From positions 17,439,518 to 17,503,517 of the forward strand of contig NC_092236.1 of the NCBI RefSeq assembly GCF_036320965.1: 64,000 bases of DNA, given 5' to 3'. Below the pieces are notes generated by a model. That model was not told the DNA's origin and ran no database searches. It worked only from the letters and a program-made list of their open reading frames with translations. The translations under genes were made by a program, and so were the position numbers. Every line of letters begins with the position of its first letter. The stretch's first letter is position 1. This DNA comes from Panulirus ornatus. Lineage: Eukaryota; Arthropoda; Malacostraca; Decapoda; Palinuridae. This document shows, piece after piece, positions 51,232-64,000 of the stretch.

Positions 51232-51233
<2 letters not shown>

Positions 51234-51659
51234 TCTAATTATACATTAGTGACTAATGTTATCATACCAGCAAGACAAATCCCCACAAACAGAAACCGCC
51301 ATGCAGCCAGACCATCACACTGGCAAGAGAGAGAAGCTAAACAAACTCCATCTCAAATCTTCGTCTTTTCTTCAACACTTCGGACATTATCCATGATAAA
51401 TGATTTCATTTTTTCCCCCCCTCCGCCGCCTCCTCCCCACCAGTGCCTCCCCAGATATATTCCAGCCCCATCCCTTGGGTGTTGTTCCTTGCCAAACTTT
51501 TCATTTCTTTCCTCTCCTTTTGATCATTTACATAATTACTGTCTTATCTATCGTGAGTCTCCCTGAAAGCGCTCCCCAGATTTTGCATATCACTATCATT
51601 ATACAGCGTCCATGTCAGCTGAAATTATGTGATCATGTTCTTATAAGAGAAAAAGTTTC

Positions 51660-51664
<5 letters not shown>
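51232..51664. other. Unrecognised sequence
   Basis: No supported gene. Confidence 0.55.

Positions 51665-51731
<67 letters not shown>
51665..51731. repeat. (TA)n microsatellite
   Basis: A pure TA run. Confidence 0.97.
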
Positions 51732-51735
<4 letters not shown>

Positions 51736-52349
51736 GTAGAGAGAGATTATCATAGATATAAACTGTTTTCTCAAGTATTTATATGAACACACCGTTCTTA
51801 ATCTATTATCAAAGGATATTTGTTATTGTATCAATGAAACGCAACTGAATGCACCTTAATTTCGAAAAAGAGACAGAGAAAAATGTATCTATGTCCCCTT
51901 CATCATTTTATACCTTACTGAAAAAGGAAGAAGTGGTAGTGAAAATTTCTGTAGAGAAATTCTGCCGTCAAAAACTTTACACCAAGCTCTTGCAATATTA
52001 ATAGACATAATAATCCACTCCCTTGAGCAAAATCTAGGTTTTGAAAATAATTTTGCTCTCCGTGATAGTGTAAACTGGTTCAAAAAAAAAAAAAAAGAAA
52101 GCTGTTTACAAGGACGTCGTCTGGTTGAAAATGTGTTAGAAAAAAGAAGAATCTAAGATGGGAAATCTCTTGGAAAAAAGAAAGCTACAAAGGAGACAAG
52201 GAAAAAGTTTAATGAAGAGGAGAATGAGATACGTGGAAGGTTCAATGAATATGCAAATGTGTGATGAGTGGAGACGGGGGATGGAACGCTTCAAAGTCTT
52301 CTCCGTTTTTGGTGGAAGCATCGCCCTGAAGCCCCTCACAGCTGCCTGG
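51732..52349. other. Unrecognised sequence
   Basis: No supported gene. A14-15 run near 52082. Confidence 0.55.
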
Positions 52350-52700
52350 CTCTCGTGCTTTCAGGAATTTGAGGTTCTGATGCTCTCAAGGATTCAGGTC
52401 TTTCATGTTCTTAAGGATTCAGGCCTTTAATGCTCTCAAGTGATTCAGGACCCTAAAGCTCTCAATGATTCAGGGTTCTAATGCCTTCAAGGATTCAGGA
52501 GGACCCAAGTGCTCTTAAAGATTCAGGGTTTTAATATTCTCAAAGATTCAGGGCTCTAATATTCTCAAAGATTCAGGGCTCTAATATTCTCAAAGATTCA
52601 GGGCTCTAATATTCTCAAAGATTCAGGGCTCTAACATTCTCAAAGATTCAGGGCTCTAACATTCTCCAAGATTCAGGGCTCTAATGCTCTCAAGAATGCA
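52350..52700. repeat. Minisatellite, about 25-bp units (GATTCAGGGCTCTAATATTC)
   Basis: The unit GATTCAGGGCTCTAATATTC plus TCAAA is almost perfect through about six copies at 52520-52690. It is degenerate on both sides, with traces to about 52860. Confidence 0.9.
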
Positions 52701-52869
52701 CGACATAAATGGTCACAAAGACCCAGTGCTCAGTTGTCCTCATCATGCATTCAAGATCTTAATCAACTGAGGGACTCGAGGCTCATATGCTCTTGGGATG
52801 CAGGACTCTGATGCGCCCTTTATTCATGCGGGACTCTCAGGGATTCCAGACCTCCTTAACGCATTAGAA

Positions 52870-54090
52870 CTTAGATCTCTAAAGCCCACTTAAGTGCTCT
52901 AAATGCACTCGGAGGTACATGGTTTCAGGACTTTTTTTTTCCTTTTGTTTTCAAAGGAGTACCATAATGCTTTCATGAGTTCAGAATATGATTCATAATG
53001 TTCCTACGCACGCAGGAATAATGCTCTCAAGGATATGCAGGTCTCCCTGACCTCCTCCTCCTCCTCCCACTTTCCCAGATGGAAAGATCACGCTGAGGTT
53101 CCCTCAGAGAAAAGAGATTCAGTAGCTTCATGTCTGCAACAGTCAATGAATCAACTTTCCCCACACGTGATTGACCACGTCTAGATCACTCCGAATCAGG
53201 ATTCATTGCACTCCGAATCAGGATTCATTGCTCTTTAGGGCGGCATGATTGGGTTTGTCTAGTGTCGCAAAATTCCGTGTTTCCCCACAGTTTAAACAAG
53301 CGAATTAAAGCTATCGTCAGAGATCTACTCAGTGATAATAAAAATCTTTCGAATCATCTCTCTCTCAAACGTTTCCATTTCCTCTTCACGCCTGCAGAGC
53401 TCCGAGACCTCCCGGCGTTCAAGGATGCAGGATTCAACGCCACCAATGTTGCATCAGTTTACTCTTGTTCCCACCGAGATGAATGGAGTCAAAACTTGAA
53501 GGCATCAATCAACCGAGTAATTTAAGGGTTCGGCGCCCTCTTCAAGCCCCGACGGCAGACGAAGAAAACCGACAGGAAAGCATGCCTTTAAAAGTATTCT
53601 CTTATTCTTTTTCATCTGGTGAATGAAATATAAGAAACATATTCTCTTACATGAACCACTGAGGAATAATACTTAGTGCAGATCAGGTCATTGTGTTCGT
53701 GATGTACAAAGCCATCAGTATCCTGGAATGAAAAAACAGTGGGTGTTGAGTTAGCTGATGTTATTTCTGTGACAATGTTCCCTGAGCATATTATAAGGAT
53801 GATGTAAATGAATCATGACATAAAAAAAAATTGAGTGAAAATATGAATGCGTTCATGATGGAAAGAAAACACATTTTACTCGCTTTATGATTTGAATTTC
53901 ATGATGGCTAATGGACGAATAGATTTCATGAGCTAACAATAAAAGAATATGACCCACCGCTGCAGTCCCCCTCTTTATTCGGTTCCCTGTTTTTCTCGTT
54001 CTGCAACTCGTTGGACCCATAAATTCTTGTCTATACTTTTCCGACAATTTCACATTTATATGTCCATTTCTTCGACAGAATGTGTCATGA
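52870..54090. other. Unrecognised sequence
   Basis: A direct duplication of CTCCGAATCAGGATTCATTG lies at about 53190-53231. The 87-codon frame at 53262-53525 has no recognisable domain. Confidence 0.5.
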
Positions 54091-54091
54091 G

Positions 54092-54310
<219 letters not shown>

Positions 54311-54471
54311 GTGTTTGTGTGTGTACATGCATACATAAATGCAGATTTACGTCATAAATATACAGACATCCGTATCTACATTATCTGGGGCGGCTCCTTA
54401 TCAGGCTAATAAGCCACACTAGAATCAAAGCCTCACGTCTCGTCAGTTCTCTATGGATAACCTCTGCCAAA

Positions 54472-55162
<691 letters not shown>

Positions 55163-55215
<53 letters not shown>
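55163..55215. repeat. (CA)n microsatellite
   Basis: A pure CA run. Confidence 0.97.
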
Positions 55216-55510
55216 TTCCGTGAAAGTTCAAAAGCTCACCCCAACCTCAACCCTTCTTTCCCTGAGTTACGTAACCCTCACCTCGCTGCTTCGGGCGAGG
55301 TGAATCCTAAGCACCAATGTCTGCAACATATATTCGCCCAATCAACATTCCACGGAGGGACTCACTTTCTTCTAGGCACACCAGTAACGTTCTCGTCTCT
55401 GATGTAATTCTTTTTAGTCTTTTACACCTGTTTCAAGCTCCCCTTATTGGACCAATGATTCTGTACTTTTTTCTTATGGTACTTGAGATAGCAAAGGCAA
55501 CAGACTGCCC

Positions 55511-55511
<1 letters not shown>

Positions 55512-55570
<59 letters not shown>
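55512..55570. repeat. (TA)n microsatellite
   Basis: A TA run abutting the 3' end of the tRNA-derived SINE. Confidence 0.97.
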
Positions 55571-55571
<1 letters not shown>

Positions 55572-55745
55572 CCTAGCCTGAGCCAGGTACCCAATATATC
55601 GACCAATCTCTAGGGTTGGAAGAACAGCTGGATGACTGTGGACCGACTGCCGCAACTACAATTCGAACCTGTTTGCTGGACGCTGTGAGGCCAGTGAATG
55701 CGACATTGGTCAGGAATGCTAATCGTTACACCACGGAGGCTCCCC
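55571..55745 (-). mobile_element. tRNA-derived SINE, copy 1 of a tandem pair
   Basis: The minus strand begins GGAGCCTCCGTGGTGTAACG with an A-box-like TGGTGTAACGATTAGCA and a B-box-like GGTTCGAATTG, which form the tRNA head. The body follows (GCGGCAGTCGGTCCACAGTC, CCAGCTGTTC, TTGGTCGATATATTGGGTAC), and then (TA)n. It has no ORF. Confidence 0.75.
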
Positions 55746-55880
55746 TTTATCAACCAGTCCCGAGAGGAGGACGAACAGCTGGGCTGGCTGTAAACCATCT
55801 CTCCAGCCTTGCATTCGTACTCGGGCGGGCGCGTGCGTGATTTATGGTCGCCAACGCTAACCACTCGTGCGAGTAGATTT
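55746..55880 (-). mobile_element. tRNA-derived SINE, copy 2 of a tandem pair
   Basis: The minus strand has a different tRNA-like head (CGAGTGGTTAGCGTTGGCG, then GAGTACGAATGC). Its body part (CCCAGCTGTTCGTCCTCC, GACTGGTTGATAAA) is similar to that of copy 1. It sits directly upstream of copy 1 in the same orientation. Confidence 0.65.
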
Positions 55881-56216
55881 CCTCTGTCATGATATTCCAA
55901 GGAATGATACTGATACCTAAAGGGTGTTTCATGATGGTGTCAAATGGTCCATAACCTCACCTTTGACATATTTTAACTTGCTGCTCTGGTGATCTTGTCA
56001 TCAAGATAAAAAAAAAAAAAAGAGGAAAAAGTCGCGCAATATTGCAAAGACCCACAAGGCAAGGGGATGTTACTACGATAATCTCTAAACCAAAAGAGAA
56101 CAAAAAAAAATATAAAATAGGGGGGGAAGGAGGAAATGACGAGTCTTCATAAAGCTGTATTTACAAGCATAATAGGTCTTAGGCAAAACTCCCCGAAGTT
56201 ATTATTCATTCAGAGA

Positions 56217-56217
56217 C

Positions 56218-56287
<70 letters not shown>

Positions 56288-56458
56288 CCCTCTCTCTCCT
56301 CCCTCTCTCCCTCTCTCTCCTCCCTCTCTCTCCTCCCTCTCTCTCCTCCCTCTCTCTCCTCCCTCTCTCTCCTCCCTCCCTCTCCTCCCTCTCTCCCTCT
56401 CTCTCCTCCCTCTCTCCCTCTCTCTCCTCCCTCTCCTCTCTCTCTCCTCCCTTCCTCC

Positions 56459-56490
<32 letters not shown>
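56217..56490. repeat. (CT)n with CTCTCTCCTCC higher-order units
   Basis: CT at 56217-56283, then repeating CTCCCTCTCTCTCCTC blocks, then CT to 56490. Confidence 0.97.
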
Positions 56491-56492
<2 letters not shown>

Positions 56493-56779
56493 AGAAAAAC
56501 TTCCTCAGCGTCTCCCTTGTAAATAATTTGGGGAAGCTGGAAGATAAACATTCACAAGACGCCGGCTGAGGGTTCAACACATTCATGTACATAATGTATA
56601 TCAACACCTTAACGTACAAGGTTAAGACGTGTTCAGCTTAAGACTTAATACTAAACCTAAAGTTCTAAGCCTAAAATGAAATCACTTAACCTTCAACATA
56701 CACATTATTTTTTTTTTTCTTTCGTGATGGTGATGCCTTTGCTCTACTGTGAGGTGTTTATACTGTGGACTAATGACAT
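56491..56779. other. Unrecognised sequence
   Basis: No supported gene. Confidence 0.55.
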
Positions 56780-56945
56780 CAGTTAGACTGGTTAGTATGT
56801 TAACTAGGTTGGTTGATCTATCAGGTGAGTTGGCCTAATATCTTACATTGTTGAGCTAATCTGTCATTTTGGTTACATGACCTGTCTGTTGAATTGGTTT
56901 GTCACTTGGGTTGGTTAATCTGTCTACGGTGCGTTGATTATCTGG
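56780..56945. repeat. Degenerate repeat rich in GGTTGGTTAATCTGTC
   Basis: The phrases GTTGGTTGATCTATCAG and GGTTGGTTAATCTGTC recur every 20-30 bp with drift. Confidence 0.55.
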
Positions 56946-56950
56946 AGGTG

Positions 56951-56974
56951 ATACACACACACACACAAACACAC

Positions 56975-57013
<39 letters not shown>
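56951..57013. repeat. (CA)n microsatellite
   Basis: A CA run with AA and CG interruptions. Confidence 0.97.
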
Positions 57014-57016
<3 letters not shown>

Positions 57017-57253
57017 CAATGAAACTACAGACCTACTCTAGTACTGAAACATACATAATGTTTTGCGCTAGGAAAGTGATAATCATATCTAAAGAATGAG
57101 TTTGAAATACGACATTCAACCTTTGTTTTTCATGATTTCATGAAACAACACTTTTGATCCCTGAATCTACACGGGAGGACAGCATACAAATAGTTCTTCC
57201 GTGGAGAAAAAGAGGGAGATATGGATTTTGTCTTTCCCACGCCAGGAGACATC

Positions 57254-57645
57254 AAGTAAAGAATCATCTAATGCTTCACGCAAGTAAAGAATCATCTAAT
57301 GCTTCACGCAAGTAAAGAATCATCTAATGCTTCACGCAAGTAAAGAATCATCTAATGCTTCACGCAAGTAAAGAATCATCTAATGCTTCACGCAAGTAAA
57401 AAATCATCTAATGCTTCAGGCAAGTAAAGAATCATCTAATGCTTCAGGCAAGTAAAGAATCATCTAATGCTTCAGGCAAGTAAAGAATCATCTAATGCTT
57501 CAGGCAAGTAAAGAATCATCTAATGCTTCAGGCAAGTAAAGAATCATCTAATGCTTCAGGCAAGTAAAGAATCATCTAATGCTTAAGGCAAGTAAAGAAT
57601 CATCTAATGCTTCACGCAAGTAAAGAATCATCTAATGCTTCACGC
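57254..57645. repeat. 28-bp minisatellite, exactly 14 units
   Basis: The unit is AAGTAAAGAATCATCTAATG followed by CTTCACGC or CTTCAGGC. Units 1-5 end in CACGC, units 6-11 in CAGGC (unit 6 also has AAAAAATC), unit 12 in AAGGC and units 13-14 in CACGC. 392 bp equals 14 x 28 with no length variation. There are no spacers, so it is not a CRISPR array. Confidence 0.97.
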
Positions 57646-58019
57646 TGGATTTGCGTACTAGACCGTCATGTCAACCAACACCTGTTCTCCACACTGTGGA
57701 CACCGCGGTGGCTATACTATTCCTAACGTACCCATGTTTCCCTATGCACGTTAATCATAGTCATTAAAGTATTAATCATTTTGTAATCACACCTGGTAAT
57801 CACACTAAATTCCCTTACAATGTATAACATCATGAACTGCTGTACCTACTGAAGGCATTACACACACCTCCTCCTCCTCTTTCTCCCAAGCTACGTAATT
57901 TCCCTCTGATGTTACAAAAGACTCGTCTGTGATGTATAATCTCTTCCTCTTTTAAGTATATCTGTTAGTTCTTCCTTTTAGTAGTCATCTACAGAATTTC
58001 ATTTTCATTTCGTCTCTTA
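57646..58019. other. Unrecognised sequence
   Basis: No supported gene. Confidence 0.55.
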
Positions 58020-58210
58020 CAGAGACTGTCTATATCCCCTTTCCATGCACATGATGATATTGTAATATAGACTGTCTGCTCTGATGCATATCTTTTCTTC
58101 AGTAAAGACTGTGTACTCCGACACTTATCAATCCCTTCAATAAAGGTATATGTCTGTCCCTTCAGTAAAGACTGTCTACTCCGATGTATACGGTATATCT
58201 ATCCCTTGAA
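58020..58210. repeat. Degenerate tandem repeat, about 50-bp units
   Basis: The phrases CTTCAGTAAAGACTGT and CTACTCCGATGTATA recur three to four times with drift. Confidence 0.65.
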
Positions 58211-59266
58211 TTTAGCACATACATATTCACTTTCAAAACACATGACCATCTCATGAAACAGGCTCAACAATTCAGTCAAAATCGAATCAATATTTTTACA
58301 TTCGGTTATGACATGAATTGAAAAACAAATCGTTTCACACGTGAGACTTAATCTTCGTATCTGAACATATCAACTTCCGTCCGGCTCGGTCAAATGAGCC
58401 GCCCTCACGGCAAAGAGGTTCATTTTCAGCGGTATGATGACCCCACCCTGATTGAACGGCGGTAGCCTCTCCTCAAGTCAAGAACCCCTCAATTAGAGTA
58501 ACAGAACTTCTCTGACGCACATTAGTACTGGGTGACTACACAACGTTGCCCACTGAGAACAGACATCAGTTTATCCTCATCACTTCGACAATGTTCCCTT
58601 GTATATCAGCACACATCATTTCAACCTCCTCCAAAGGGATTAGCCCTTTGAAATACAAGTATGATATCCACAATATACTGGAATACAGTCTTGTTACATT
58701 AACAGTGACCTTCATTATATATAATTACCCCACATAACAAGGGAGATCCTTGTCCCAACACCATTCAGCAGCTCCCTTTACAACACCAATCATGTCCTCC
58801 TCACTATTCGGATTCGTTCCCTCGCAATTTTCATCCGTCTATGTCATGATATCCATCGGTACTCCTTCATCACTTAGCAGCAGCCACGCTCAGTATACAC
58901 CAGCTCTCCTTCACAGGGCACGTCACCACCTCCTTCAGTTACTCAGTAAGATCACCATACAGCAAGAACCCGTATACAGGAAGACTCCCATCACCGCCTC
59001 CTTTATGACTTAGAGGTAACCCGTAAAAATGGAGATCAATTCCCACCCATACAAAACATCTGAGCCTAACCCTGCCATTACTCAGCAGTACTCTCGCACA
59101 AAACACACACACACACACACACATATCCGGCAGTTCCCTTTATATACAATACGCAACACAACCTATTTGCAATACAGGCTCGCAATTCATCAGTGTTCTC
59201 CTCGAAGTCCCTTATCAGTCCTCACCTCGAGAGCAGCACACACCAACACTCACCACCCACTTACCC

Positions 59267-59270
<4 letters not shown>
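58211..59270. other. Unrecognised sequence
   Basis: No supported gene. A short CA run lies at 59103-59122. Confidence 0.55.

Positions 59271-59334
<64 letters not shown>
59271..59334. repeat. (CT)n microsatellite
   Basis: A pure CT run. Confidence 0.97.
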
Positions 59335-59335
<1 letters not shown>

Positions 59336-59539
59336 CTGCAACATATCCACCAAGAAGCCATCAGACCAACCTTGGGAAAGTGAGTCGAGACCTGTGACCT
59401 TCCACTCTTTTTGCCGACGACCAAGGATTCTATAAATAAGAACTACGGATGGGGCGCGATAAACTAGGGTAAATGAGGCCATAGGCAGAAATGGAGGGAA
59501 CACAACTCATGGTCGTTATGGGCTCCAGCGACCCCCTGG

Positions 59540-59840
59540 GATGCTCTGCCTCCCTCCTCCTCTTCCTCCTCCTCCTCACCACCGCCCTCACATCCTACCT
59601 CCACCCAATCTTCCTGAACCCCACCCACTTCCTCTTCCTCCTGACTCCCATCATCATCATCCCCCTCCTCCTCCTCCTCCTCCTCCTCCTCCTGCTCTCA
59701 CCACTCCTCCTACATACTCCCCTACCCCATCCACTTCCTCCTCCTTCTCCTTCGCCCTCCTCACAACCGGCCCCCCCCCACTTCCCTCCTCCCGAAACCC
59801 CCCTATACCCTCATGACCCCCACCCACTTCCCCTCCCGCC
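59540..59840. repeat. CTC/CCA-rich low-complexity region
   Basis: CTC triplet runs near 59553-59578 and 59662-59692 within C-rich DNA. Open frames of 90-180 codons here are composition artefacts (poly-Leu or poly-Pro). Confidence 0.85.
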
Positions 59841-60355
59841 TTCCCAGGAGGTGGTGGCTCTCTGGGGAATTGACCATCAGCTAGCTAGGTCTCAGGAGGA
59901 GTTATGCCGGACAAGTTGTGCAGACCAGCAGCTTTTTTTTTCCCCCTTTTTTGGCCGGATGTTTAGATTGATGCTTTTCTTTTTATTTTTTGCGGGGGGG
60001 AGAGAGGGTAGATATCTAAGGGATCTACATTCAGGACTTTTATAGCTGATTTGAAGATGTTATTTCTGATATCATTTCTAGATATATGGATATTACCGTC
60101 TGCAACTACGCTATAGATGGTGCGGTGGTTGACTCTGTGGGATATGGGAAGAGGTTGCACGTTGGTATTGGTGTATTTGGGTTGTGTAGAACAGCATTTT
60201 TTTTTTTCTTCTTTTCCAAACCAATATCTTGTTTTCTTACTACTTTTGTCTTGCATTAATTATTTCCGTCTCTTAAATCACTGGGATATGTCATCTGTTC
60301 TTTTCGAAGACGACTCTAATCGCTCTTCCTGATACTAATGTATAACATTTATATT

Positions 60356-60500
60356 AGAATGCATTAGTAGAGTACCTGCAAGGTAGGAATGCGTGAACAG
60401 AGTCCATAAAGAATTGAAATACATCAAGAGAATGCCTGGAAATTTGTAAGGCATCTGTAGAGTGCACGGAAAATTGGAAAGCATTAGCACAGTGCGTCTT
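60356..60500. repeat. Degenerate tandem repeat, about 40-bp units
   Basis: The phrases GCATTAGTAGAGTACCTG, CATCAAGAGAATGCCTGG, CATCTGTAGAGTGCACGG and GCATTAGCACAGTGCG are diverged copies of one unit. Confidence 0.75.
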
Positions 60501-60563
60501 TTATATTCTTATTTTACATATATATGAAAAAAGTTCTCTGTTACTAAGAAGTAATCTTCATGG

Positions 60564-60568
<5 letters not shown>

Positions 60569-60659
<91 letters not shown>
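60569..60659. repeat. (TA)n microsatellite
   Basis: A TA run with one TACA interruption. Confidence 0.97.
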
Positions 60660-60853
60660 GGCCTTTAGGGGGAACGAAAAAACAACAAATTTTCATAAAA
60701 AGTGGTAACATCTTGAGGTTTGACACCATTTCAAAGTTTTGGCAGAAGATGGATAATAATCATATCACCCACAACTTTGGTCTAGGTGTATCGTAACCGT
60801 TTATAGGCAGGAAACGAGCCCCATCTGTAACGTTAACCGACAGGAACCAACAT

Positions 60854-61104
60854 ATGATAGACGAGGAGACGTACCAGATACCTCCTCACATACCTTGGAC
60901 GTTTCCCGGAGTTCGAAGAATGGACAGGTCGCAGAAATACTCACTTCGAGTTACGAAGAAGGTGGAACACGGAGAGACGGCGTTGGTGAAGACGAGAATA
61001 GAAAATGTCGGCAGAATATTTGAGTACGACAAGGCGTCCGCAGGTGTGGTTGAGGCATTGGAGAAATGCTCGAAGGAGGAGGAGGAGGAGGACGCGCCAA
61101 GGTA
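60854..61104 (+). CDS. Possible exon of an unknown gene, ending at a splice-donor-like site
   Basis: The 83-codon frame starts ATGATAGACGAGG. Its residues are balanced and non-repetitive ('YQIPPHIPWTFPGVRR', 'KYSLRVTKKVEHGETALVK', 'RIENVGRIFEYDKASAG') until a short Glu run from (GGA)n. The frame closes at TAA inside CCAAGGTAACC, which also fits a donor site (AG|GTAA). If spliced there, the stop would not be used. An AG 20 bases upstream of the ATG (ACCGACAG) could be an acceptor, but the pyrimidine tract is poor. I recognise no domain. A chance ORF is the main alternative. Confidence 0.22.
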
Positions 61105-61883
61105 ACCTTAAAGTTGTTTTGGACATAATGTCTCACTTTCTGCAGTGGAGGCTCTTTCTCTTTCTTCACCTGCTCCACTGAAGCGATAACATGGGATGTA
61201 TTTGGACACAAGGTGGCTCAAGTTTTATATACCCCGATGTTACTCGCGTTCAAACGGGAAGCTTAACTGGTGTTCTAATAAACTGACAGCGTCGGAGGTC
61301 TACTCAAGGTATGGGAAAGAAGGAGATCTGAGGGGTCTTCATCAGGTACTGCACATAACCCAATACATCTAACTTGAATCGTGCGCCTATATACATCTTA
61401 TCAGTTACCATGATCATAGCACTGTTAACCAGGTTAACCATCATTATGAAGACAATCATAAAACTACTGTTTATCAACATTTTTCTTGCAATGGATTTAT
61501 CCGTATATTCCAAGTAAAAAGAAAACAAAGAATGAATGTAGTTTAGTGCAGAGTAACGTCTGGGAATCAGAATATCAATCAGAAAATCTTGATATCCTCG
61601 GATATTCACGAACGCCTTGAAAGAAGTCTGTCTCATACACGTGAGAAAAACGTGCATAAGCAACAGGCAGAGAGTAATGAAAAGGAAAATGAATATGAAT
61701 GAGGATTAGCAGTAAAGAATAGAAAGAATGAGAGATGCATAGGACTGGAATAGTTATATGTCAAAAAGAATTAATAAACGATTATAAAGGAGTCTGAGGT
61801 ATATGGTACAAAAATAAAGGAAAACAGAAAGAAGAATAGAAAAAATAAAGGAGAGATGGAAGAGAATCAGGGAAAGCAGAAAT

Positions 61884-61888
<5 letters not shown>
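61105..61888. other. Unrecognised sequence
   Basis: No supported gene. Confidence 0.55.

Positions 61889-61918
<30 letters not shown>
61889..61918. repeat. (GA)n tract left of the giant CCT array
   Basis: A pure GA run that joins the CCT array without a spacer. Confidence 0.97.

Positions 61919-64000
<2,082 letters not shown>

Noticed and set aside
53262..53525. 87-codon plus-strand frame
   Set aside because: Reasonable composition but no domain, no splice signals and no context. Length is within chance expectation.
57254..57645. CRISPR array
   Set aside because: The 28-bp repeats are directly adjacent with no spacers, no cas genes are present and the context is eukaryotic. It is a minisatellite.
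59491..60045. 184-codon frame rich in Leu and Pro
   Set aside because: Produced by CTC/CCA-rich low-complexity DNA. The Leu-rich stretch imitates a membrane segment.

Overview
The window looks like non-coding DNA from a large, repeat-rich animal genome. A decapod crustacean is the best guess. I base this on the extreme density of long microsatellites ((TA)n, (GA)n/(CT)n, (CA)n/(GT)n and one 1.5-kb (CCT)n) and on repeat modules I associate with decapods from memory. No host gene could be identified with confidence, and nothing indicates a bacterial or viral sequence. Most long open reading frames are translations of microsatellites (runs of Tyr-Ile, Arg-Glu, Ser-Leu, Cys-Val, Pro or Arg).

The recognisable protein-coding material comes from retrotransposons. 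The main family is an RTE-like non-LTR element (LINE). Five young copies lie at 3980-4764(+), 7039-8104(-), 13557-15157(+), 18899-19505(-) and 30957-32550(-). There are two solo 3' ends (3862-3962, 20107-20262) and three old diverged relics (276-900, 15845-16530, 50972-51170). The copies at 13.6-14.9 kb and 31.2-32.6 kb keep uninterrupted reverse transcriptase ORFs of 461 and 473 codons. Other LINE lineages survive as relics: CR1-like at 11345-11640, 25198-25675 and 38280-40110; an RT relic at 12130-12760; an endonuclease plus RT relic at 32660-34350; and a Jockey-like C-terminus at 9830-10430.

Three kinds of short non-autonomous element accompany them. (i) A roughly 220-bp SINE-like family with five copies (6.8, 9.6, 15.3, 49.8 and 50.4 kb) carries a 3' end closely matching the LINE 3' terminus. 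(ii) A Penelope-like fragment family with three copies (1.0, 25.0 and 50.1 kb) carries what reads as a hammerhead self-cleaving ribozyme. (iii) tRNA-derived SINEs occur as an inverted pair at 50.6-50.9 kb and a tandem pair at 55.6-55.9 kb. Almost every young mobile copy begins and ends exactly at a (TA)n tract, so 49.6-51.2 kb reads as a chain of mobile modules joined by (TA)n.

The remainder is simple repeat and minisatellite: 14 x 28 bp at 57254-57645, about 25-bp units at 52350-52700, about 90-bp units at 37387-37768, and old GTCGTC-rich repeats at 48.2-49.5 kb. The window ends with exactly 500 perfect CCT units (61919-63418) between two GA tracts. Two short stretches (60854-61104 and 16981-17227) could be host exons, but support is weak.
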